This document shows, piece after piece, positions 55,771 through 64,000 of a stretch of 64,000 nt of DNA; position 1 is the first letter of the stretch, and the number at the start of each line of letters is the position of its first letter. Source of the DNA: Hygrocybe punicea. Taxonomy: Eukaryota; Basidiomycota; Agaricomycetes; Agaricales; Hygrophoraceae. The notes beneath the pieces are model-generated. The model saw nothing but the letters and a program-made list of their open reading frames with translations. It had not been told where the DNA came from and made no database searches. A program made the translations under genes and the position numbers. Where the stretch lies: assembly GCA_963556145.1 (NCBI GenBank), contig OY744470.1:5997400-6061399 (forward strand), in the 5' to 3' direction.

Positions 55771-57440
55771 TATCGGCATATCTCAAGAATGCATTCACAA
55801 AATGGTCCGGGAGATCATTTCAATGGAATGTGGTGATCAAATAGCCCCCAGAACAAGTGATTTGAGGTTACTAGCTGCCCTGGAACACGTGCTATACAAG
55901 GGGGGTATGAGGAGCACATGGGCATATCTCAAGAATGCATTCATAAAGGGGTCCAGGAGATGACTCCATTGCAATCCCATGGTGAAATAACCCCCAGAAC
56001 AGGTGATTAGAGGTTCCTAGCTGGCCAGGAACATGTGCTGTACTAGGGGGGTATGAGGAGCACATGGGCATATCTCAAGAATGCATTCATAAAGGGGTCC
56101 GGGAGATGACTCCATTGCAATCCCATGGTGACATAACCCCCAGAACAAGTGATTTCAGATTCCTAGCTGGCCAGGAACATGTGCTGTACAAGGGGGGTAT
56201 GAGGAGCACATGGGCATATCTCAAGAATGCATTCATAAAGGGGTCCAGGAGATGACTCCATTGCAATCCCATGGTGAAATAACCCCCAGAACAGGTGATT
56301 AGAGGTTCCTAGCTGGCCAGGAACATGTGCTGTACTAGGGGGGTATGAGGAGCACATGGGCATATCTCAAGAATGCATTCATAAAGGGGTCCGGGAGATG
56401 ACTCCATTGCAATCCCATGGTGACATAACCCCCAGAACAAGTGATTTCAGATTCCTAGCTGGCCAGGAACATGTGCTGTACAAGGGGGGTATGAGGAGCA
56501 CATGGGCATATCTCAAGAATGCATTCATAAAAGGGTCTGGGAGATGACTCCATTGAACTCCCATGATAAAATATCCCCTAGAACAAGTGATTTGAGGTTG
56601 CTAGCTGGCCAGCAACCTGTGCTATGCCAGGGGGGTATGAGGAGCACATTGCTGTATCTCAAGAATGCATTCATAAAAGGGTGTGGGAGATCATTTCAAT
56701 GGAATGTGGTGATCAAATAACCCCCAGGACAAGTCATTTGGGGTTGCTAGCTGGCCAGGAACATGTGTTATGTCAGGGGGGTATGAGGAGCACATGGGTA
56801 TATCTCAAGAATGCATTCACCAAAGTGTCCGGGAGATTGTTTCAATGGAATGTGGTGATCAAATAGCCCCCAGAACAAGTGATTTGAGGCTGCTAGCTCT
56901 CCAGGAACCTGTGCTATGCCAGGGGGGTAGGAGGAGCACATTCCTATATCTCAAGAATGCATTCATAAAATGGTCTGGGAGATGATTCCATTGCGATCTG
57001 GGGATCAACTTACCCCCTGGACATGGGATTTTAGGTCACTAGCTGGCCAGGAGCATGTGCTATGCTAGGGGGTATGAGGAGCACATTGGTGTATCTCAAG
57101 AATGCATTCACCAAAGTATCCGGGAGATCATTTCAATGAAATCTGATGATCAACTAGCCCCCTGGACAAGTGATCTCGGGTTGCTAGCTGGCCCAGAGCA
57201 TGTGCTCTGTCAGGGGGTAGGAGGAGCACATTCATATATCTCAAGAATGCATGCACAAAATGGACCCGGAGATGACTCCATTGAGAACCCATGGTGAAAT
57301 AACCCCTAGGTCAAGTGATTTGAGGTTCCTAGCTGGCCAAGAACCTGTGCTATAACAGGGGGTAACTCAATACATTCATAAAACCGTCTTGGAGATGATT
57401 CCATTGATATCTAATGGTTCAATAGCCTCTAGGACAAGTA
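55250..57440. repeat. 146-bp tandem satellite, about 14 units
   Basis: CTCAAGAATGCATTCA recurs every 146 bp (for example near 56073, 56219, 56365, 56511, 56657, 56803 and 56949). The units also share GGGGGTATGAGGAGCACAT and CTAGCTGGCCAGGAACATGT. Variation is 5-15 percent, increasing towards the right edge. Short ORFs here are satellite translations. Confidence 0.9.
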
Positions 57441-57469
57441 TTTTCATGCTGCTCAATGTCTAGACACTA

Positions 57470-60400
57470 CTACTCTTCACCTGTCTCATCATTCTCTGAA
57501 CATGTATCACCACTCTTCTCAATCTCTGAACTCCCACTGCCACCATCGTCGCTGTCATCAGTGGAATCACCGTTGCTTTCACTGACACTGCTCTCCTCAG
57601 ATTGGACCTCTTGTCTTCTTGCTGGAGGCTTGCAGAAATTTGCCTTCTTCCAGGACTTTTGACGATCCCTGTATTCACGTCTGCTTACTTTGTATGGGAT
57701 TCCGCGATGCTCTTGATCCAATTTCGCAGCTATCACAGCTGTGGATGCCTTTACCCTCGTTCTCACCGGTTTCTTCTCTCTGGTGACATTCCCAATCCTG
57801 GCCAGCTTGTAGTATCTTGAGTTGGTGACCAGCTCGATGTAACCATTGCGTGTCTTCCATATCGTTCCACATCTTCTTCCACCTTCCTGGCATCGTTTGC
57901 TGACAGGAAGACACTGAAGGTGAGCAAAGATGATGCTAAGCCCCGTGTTAATCTCCAGGAGCCGACGCTCGGAAAGTGTCTTGCACAGATGATGATATTC
58001 CCCAATATAACCCTTATCCATCAATGGCTGCCAAACAGAGTTGGCATTGAAACCAGCATCGGGAGCGGGGAAAAAGATGGAGAGCATCGAGCGAAACGAA
58101 GAGTGTTTTTGTCCGGTCTTTGCCCCTCGAAGATTGTAGCTTGAAGCCAAGAACGTGCAGTTACGAAAAGATGCCTGTATGGCTTGTACCGTCCAACATT
58201 CCATGGCTTCTTGAAGGGTGGTGGGCTTGGGAGGTAGGCCATACATGGCATCGTCCACCACGGTAAGCCAGAGATCGACCGTCATTCTGATAAATAGGTC
58301 ATTTGCCTGAGCGTGCTGGTCATACATGGCACTCCATTCCCAAGCCTTCAACATCGTCTCCGGTGAGTCTTGAACAGCTTGAACCACCAACTTCCAGGGA
58401 GGCGAGTCACCGATGGGATACTGAGCATTTGGTTCAGAATTGATGAAATTGATTGTCCTAGCCTTTTTGCGTGCCCTCTTGTCCAGCTTCATCACCTTGG
58501 CCACCTCATCGTCGTCGTTTTGCTCCAATCCTGGAAGAAAGATGTTGTTGGAAATGTCTATATCATGCAGAAAGAACATTCCAAATCTTTCTATGCAGGG
58601 ACCGAAATTGAGGTCAATGAGAGCAGCATTAAGATAGCTGTAGATGTTTATGGGGGTGGTGATGATGTTCCGGATCAGATGCATGATCAGACTAGTGATG
58701 ATTCCATAGTTGGAGGGACGTGATTTCGACAACTTGAGTTGGAAGTTTTTGAGCTCCAACATTCTCCTTCCCACAAAGGTGAACCAAAGATCGGATTTAA
58801 CCCACAACACGGGATCTGACCGCAAGTAATCCAATGCCTGGATCACAAAATACTGCAAGTCAGATGTAGAAGAAAACCACCAGAGACACACAGCAAACTA
58901 GCCTTTCTTTTTGCGGACATCAAAGCCGTCTTGATGGCCAGTCCACTTCCACGAATTTCTTCTCTAACCCCGAATGACTTTCTTTTGGCACCCTTGAACA
59001 TGCCACCATATCTTTTGCAACAGTCGAGGAAAGTGGGGGAGGCAAAGTAAGCCTCACGGTCCTTGCAAAAGTAGGAGTTAGACCCTGGACGGCGAATGGC
59101 CTCAAAGTACAGGCCATAGGAAGAACGAAAAGTAAACTGGACTGCCTTCATCCTCTCCTGTTGCATTTCAGCCTGCATGCCACCGTACTGTGCCAGAGTG
59201 TTGGTGTTATGGATGGTGCTCTGCTTCATCCCAGCGGCTTGATATGAACCTTGCACAACGGGCAGCTTCCAAAGACCGACCAAAGGGGTTGCATCTTTGG
59301 GATTTGGATGGAAAGAAATCCCAAAGTCGAGGAAGAGCTGTCCATTGGATCGATCCATAGCATAGTCCCAATCCATTCCGGGGTACTCCCTCATCAAAGC
59401 TTGATAGGGGTCATCCTCCACGGTAAGGCCTTTGGAGCTTCGAAAGTCGCAAACGAAGAAGAAGGAACCGAAGAGATCGAGATTGTCAGGATTTTCCATA
59501 ATGATTTTCTTCATGCAATACTGCAAATCATCGAGGGCAGAAGCACGAACAGGAGTGGTCTTGGTGTCGACGAATCTATGATTTACTGAAGCCTTCCATC
59601 TCCACTCATCCAGAGTGAAATCTGTGTACTCCAAACAGCCAGGAACTGTGGAGGCAATGATGGAAGGGAGGACGACCTCTGTAAACCACAAAGATTGCAC
59701 TTCGAAAGGAATCCGGTTGACTCGAAAGCCCCTGAACTCGTCCCGGTGAATCATCCGTGGAAAGAAAACATATATGTTCACGCTTCCTGCACCATCTCCA
59801 AGATGAGCAAAGTGGGTGTGAGGTATTCCAGACAAAGGAAATGACTTGGATAGCCACTCTGATCGACCACCGCTGTCCTTGTCGAGCTCTGAACGAGGAA
59901 GAAGGATGTCCACGTAAACGTGATTGTTTCTGTGGATAGGAGCTTCCCTCCTTTCGTATGGCAACACGAACATCTTGATGGCTTGAAGAAAATGGAGTTT
60001 GTGAGTGACCCAGATCATGCTATCGATGTCGAAACACGAGGTTATTTCATCTTCCTCCAAATGAACTTTGTCTTCCTCGAGAGATAGGTGGATATAATGG
60101 CCATAAGAAGATTGACCGCAAACAAAGGCATTGAAACTCTCTATGGAGTTTTCTCTACCAGCATGAGACAACATGTCTTCCATTCCCATAGTCACGATAT
60201 CGTTAACATCGACATTGATGTCCTCGTGACCACGTCTTGCCAGAGAATAATCACCGGTGATGTGATCGGAGGTGCTTTCCCCTGTGAGTGATGACCCGAC
60301 AGGCAGGAGATGTTCTTGGACAAGGATCGGGTCGACATTATTGAACATGAGGGCGAAACTGGGTTCCAACCTGTAACCATAGTCTTTGTAATGTTCCCAT

Positions 60401-60911
60401 GATGAACGGATGGTGGGCATGGCAAAAGGATTGGTTGGGAAATTGTCAAGATATTTTGGATACGTCGCATTGTCTTCCAAGGTAGGCCCTAGGAAATACT
60501 CATCGAAATTGGAATTAGAAGGAAGAGGGATGAAACGTTGGGGTGGCAAGGGAATTGTGTTGTCGGTGGCTTTCAACCTACGAGGCAAGAATGTTGCTCA
60601 CTGCTCTCCTGGTCCTCGCTCTCCGGCTCATTGCCACTCTGGCTATCATTGGAACTTGAATGTGGGTTAGACGAGGATTTGATCTTGGCCGCCATAATGG
60701 TTCTACTTTGTTTGCAATCTGGGCAATGGGATTGGGCCTTCTTAAATTGTTTTGACATTCTGCTGATTTTGGTCAGCCATTCTTGACCAGACTCCAGCAT
60801 ATCCACGGAAGCTTGGATGGGTTCAGTAACCCAAGCAATGGGATGGGACTCTTTCATGGCTTTCCAGGTGGTGAAGCAAATAAATGTTTGTTCCACTATA
60901 ACCTCAAACAT
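57470..60911 (-). CDS. Large uncharacterised protein, possibly element-encoded
   Basis: Two long minus-strand frames (60588-58843 and 58891-57470) joined by a short intron near 58866 give more than 1000 residues. A 112-codon frame from ATG 60911 (MFEVIVEQTF, with CPDC) precedes them but is shifted by one base near 60588. Visible features are LEPSFALMFNNVDP, EDEITSCFDIDSMIW, a VNIYVFFPRMIH strand, LVGLWKLPVV, WVKSDLWFTFVGRR, FGMFFLHDIDISNNIFLPG, and an Arg/Lys-rich then acidic C-terminus. I recognise no domain. The start codon lies at the edge of the second 216-bp repeat, and the gene lies between repeats. It may be host-derived or the main gene of an undescribed mobile element. Confidence 0.55.
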
Positions 60912-61124
60912 TATATATAGTGTTTTGTAAAAGAGTTAGGCTAAGACTAGCGTTGGGCTTGTGAGAAATGGAAAATGTCATGCACTATGCGTACATTTTT
61001 GGCCCTGTGAATGCTGTGTGGTACAGCGGTGGAAACATATGCGCGGGTCGAGCTTACTCGACCCGCGGAATCAAGCTATAGCATTCTGCAATTTGCCTGT
61101 ACTTGGATTGCAGGCATCTGCATT
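60909..61124 (+). repeat. 216-bp direct repeat, copy 2
   Basis: Same boundaries and length as 53020-53235. Its hairpin is better preserved: GCGGGTCGAG-CTTA-CTCGACCCGC near 61045-61070. Confidence 0.88.
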
Positions 61125-61189
61125 TGGTGCATCAAACAAACTCAATGAATAGAAATATATTAAGTATGTCCTTGTATGATACATCTAAG

Positions 61190-62270
61190 ATTCCAACAAC
61201 TCGAGGATGCTGACCCGACAGACATGGCAGCCGCGGGTCGAGCATGCTCGACTCGCGGACCAATAAGCTGCCACTCCAGCATGCTCGACCCACAGAAGCA
61301 CACATTAGATGCTGCAGACATGAAGCCACAGGTTGAGCATGCTCGACCCACAGACCAATAAGCCACGACTCCAGTGTGTTCAACTGGTAGACAGACAAGC
61401 TTTGACTCAAGCATACTCGACTCATAGACATACAAGCTGCGATTCAAGCATGCTCATGCGGCGACTTGAGCATGCTTGACCCACAGACAGACAAGCCAGG
61501 ACATGTGCATGCTCAACCAACAGACATACAAGCCACCACTCAAGCATGCTTGACATGTGGGTAGACAAGCCTTGACTTGAGTGTGCTGATCCTGTGGACA
61601 TACAAGCCGCGAGTCGAGCATGCTCGACCCGCGGACAGACAAGCTGTGACTTGAGCACACTCGACCCGTTGACATACAAGCCATGACTTGAGTGTGCTCG
61701 ACCCGTTGACATACAAGCCATGACTTGAGTGTGCTCATCCTGTGGACATACAAGCCGCGAGTCGAGCATGCTCGACCCGCGGACAGACAAGCTGTGACTT
61801 GAACATGATTGATTCATGGACCAACACGCCGCGACTCGAGCATGCTCGACCCGCGGCTGCCTGGTGGATCAGTGGAGATCATTCGTGCGGTCATTTTAAG
61901 CCGCGGATCATGCAAAACGGACAAGTATTGAATGAGATATGCACCAAACACTCTGTCTAGTGTTTTGAGCATACCTACCTGTGGCAACTGAGAGTTGATG
62001 AAGTCCATATCATATAAACTGACACAGAGCCATGCATGGATGGAGGGGCATGGCATTGGACATATTTATGTCCGCAGGTCGAGCATGCTCGAGTCCCGGC
62101 TTTTTAGTCTGCAAGTCAAGCATGCTCGAGTGGCGGCTTCATGTCTGCAGTGACCAATGTGTACGTCCATGAGTCGAGCATGCTCAGATGGCACAGTCCC
62201 TTACATTGATTGGCCAAATGAACTCTGGGTCATGGAGAATCGGCTGGCTGCTGGGTCAAGCATGCTCAGA
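61190..62270. repeat. Array of TCGAGCATGCTCGA palindromes
   Basis: About twenty copies of GTCGAGCATGCTCGAC and near variants, mostly spaced about 50 bp and embedded in a degenerate unit (gacatacaagccgcgact plus palindrome plus ccgcgg). The best copies are at about 61238, 61611, 61760 and 61832. Spacing loosens after 61870. Confidence 0.85.
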
Positions 62271-62798
62271 CAGTATTATTTGGCAGGATGTTTGCTGGTT
62301 ACGAAAGGAGGGTGAAGTGCAGGTGGATGAGGACAACTATATGGAGATGTGAGTCATCTGAAGCAAGATGCCGGAGGGAAGACCATGTTGCCATGGAGGG
62401 AGTATGGTTGTCCTGTGGGTAACTCCCAGTGGATCTTCTATCATGGGGCGTCACATCACGAACCAACATTAAATGACTGTTGCAACTGTTGAAGCCACGA
62501 TAATCATAGGAATAATTAAGACAAGTAACATGAATGTCATATTTGGGTGTGCCAGATTATGTAAGCACATGATTAGCAGCATTGCTGAGTTTCACCAGCA
62601 TATTTCAAGTTTTTCACACTCATTGCCACAGACAGAAGCATAAAGACAGCTGAATTGGAGGTTATTGCTGCCAAAAGACACAGGAAATGATGATTATTGA
62701 GAGGACAATATTGAGTTTTGTGATAGGTTCTGACAATCATGAATATGATGAGCAAACAAATGTCAAGGCAAGCATTTCGTCACATTTTTCTATTAACT
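62271..62798. other. Unassigned AT-rich interval
   Basis: No ORF with family features, and no repeat beyond the flanking arrays. Confidence 0.4.
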
Positions 62799-64000
62799 GT
62801 AGTAGTATAGTAGATTTTTGAAGCCGTTAGAAATGAATTCCGTACGCTTTTTTCTCGTAGTAGTATAGTAGATTTTTGAAGCCGTTAGAAATGAATTCCG
62901 TACGCTTTTTTCTCGTAGTAGTATAGTAGATTTTTGAAGCCGTTAGAAATGAATTCCGTACGCTTTTTTCTCGTAGTAGTATAGTAGATTTTTGAAGCCG
63001 TTAGAAATGAATTCCGTACGCTTTTTTCTCGTAGTAGTATAGTAGATTTTTGAAGCCGTTAGAAATGAATTCCGTACGCTTTTTTCTCGTAGTAGTATAG
63101 TAGATTTTTGAAGCCGTTAGAAATGAATTCCGTACGCTTTTTTCTCGTAGTAGTATAGTAGATTTTTGAAGCCGTTAGAAATGAATTCCGTACGCTTTTT
63201 TCTCGTAGTAGTATAGTAGATTTTTGAAGCCGTTAGAAATGAATTCCGTACGCTTTTTTCTCGTAGTAGTATAGTAGATTTTTGAAGCCGTTAGAAATGA
63301 ATTCCGTACGCTTTTTTCTCGTAGTAGTATAGTAGATTTTTGAAGCCGTTAGAAATGAATTCCGTACGCTTTTTTCTCGTAGTAGTATAGTAGATTTTTG
63401 AAGCCGTTAGAAATGAATTCCGTACGCTTTTTTCTCGTAGTAGTATAGTAGATTTTTGAAGCCGTTAGAAATGAATTCCGTACGCTTTTTTCTCGTAGTA
63501 GTATAGTAGATTTTTGAAGCCGTTAGAAATGAATTCCGTACGCTTTTTTCTCGTAGTAGTATAGTAGATTTTTGAAGCCGTTAGAAATGAATTCCGTACG
63601 CTTTTTTCTCGTAGTAGTATAGTAGATTTTTGAAGCCGTTAGAAATGAATTCCGTACGCTTTTTTCTCGTAGTAGTATAGTAGATTTTTGAAGCCGTTAG
63701 AAATGAATTCCGTACGCTTTTTTCTCGTAGTAGTATAGTAGATTTTTGAAGCCGTTAGAAATGAATTCCGTACGCTTTTTTCTCGTAGTAGTATAGTAGA
63801 TTTTTGAAGCCGTTAGAAATGAATTCCGTACGCTTTTTTCTCGTAGTAGTATAGTAGATTTTTGAAGCCGTTAGAAATGAATTCCGTACGCTTTTTTCTC
63901 GTAGTAGTATAGTAGATTTTTGAAGCCGTTAGAAATGAATTCCGTACGCTTTTTTCTCGTAGTAGTATAGTAGATTTTTGAAGCCGTTAGAAATGAATTC
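62799..64000. repeat. 58-bp satellite, about 21 near-identical units, continues past the window
   Basis: Unit: GTAGTAGTATAGTAGATTTT continuing to ...GAATTCCGTACGC and a T-run. It repeats every 58 bp with no visible differences, each unit carrying one GAATTC. The array is cut by the right edge. Confidence 0.97.

Noticed and set aside
55195..57297. Series of 60-100-codon ORFs (YEEHMGISQECIH...)
   Set aside because: Read-outs of the 146-bp satellite. The same peptide recurs every unit.
53020..61124. LTR retrotransposon with 216-bp LTRs
   Set aside because: The repeats lack TG...CA ends and flanking duplications, and no gag-pol sequence lies between them.
61190..62270. CRISPR-like array
   Set aside because: The regularly spaced palindromes are in a eukaryotic genome, repeats and spacers are both degenerate, spacers are repeated and no cas genes exist.

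Overview
This window is nuclear DNA of a filamentous basidiomycete, most likely an Agaricomycete. The signs are many short GT-AG introns (mostly 40-90 bp), basidiomycete-style P450s, a Tnp2 (Transposase_21) gene, a Crinkler-type (CRN) gene and a CCGYGPC small secreted protein. It falls into three blocks.

Block 1 (1-25.2 kb) is nested transposons. A decayed Ty3/gypsy retroelement lies on the minus strand (about 0.6-7.7 kb), followed by a tyrosine-recombinase relic (8.6-8.8 kb). Next is a composite DNA transposon (9040-25181) with about 31-bp terminal inverted repeats and a 7-bp target duplication GTTAAAT. It carries a split Tnp2 transposase gene and accessory genes. Three younger elements sit inside it: an apparently intact hAT element (11000-13962, 8-bp duplication GGAGGGTG), a small LTR element without coding capacity (15686-17696, 158-bp LTRs), and a 4.7-kb foldback element made of two arms of more than 2 kb rich in minisatellite (18889-23560, 7-bp duplication GGCAAGT). 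Removing the two insertions in the Tnp2 gene in silico rejoins its reading frame, which confirms both boundaries. A 100-N gap inside the foldback is flanked by two identical 151-bp copies and looks like an unmerged contig overlap.

Block 2 (25.3-50.7 kb) is gene-rich. Its core (30.0-47.2 kb) is a compact triterpenoid-type biosynthetic gene cluster: an oxidosqualene cyclase, four cytochrome P450s, a wax-synthase-like MBOAT acyltransferase that reads in frame into one of the P450s, and a UDP-glycosyltransferase. The likely logic is cyclisation of oxidosqualene, repeated oxidation, O-acylation, then glycosylation. To the left is a P-loop NTPase gene related to CRN-type ATPases. To the right are a small secreted EF-hand cysteine-rich protein, a duplicated 3' end of the glycosyltransferase and an unrecognised gene.

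Block 3 (50.9-64 kb) starts with a CRN-header plus P-loop ATPase gene cut off by a 216-bp repeat that recurs 7.9 kb downstream. Between the two copies lie a BAH-domain relic, a 146-bp tandem satellite and a large uncharacterised two-exon gene. An array of TCGAGCATGCTCGA palindromes and a homogeneous 58-bp satellite running off the window follow.

Exon boundaries were inferred by eye from splice signals, frame and family similarity. No database search was possible.
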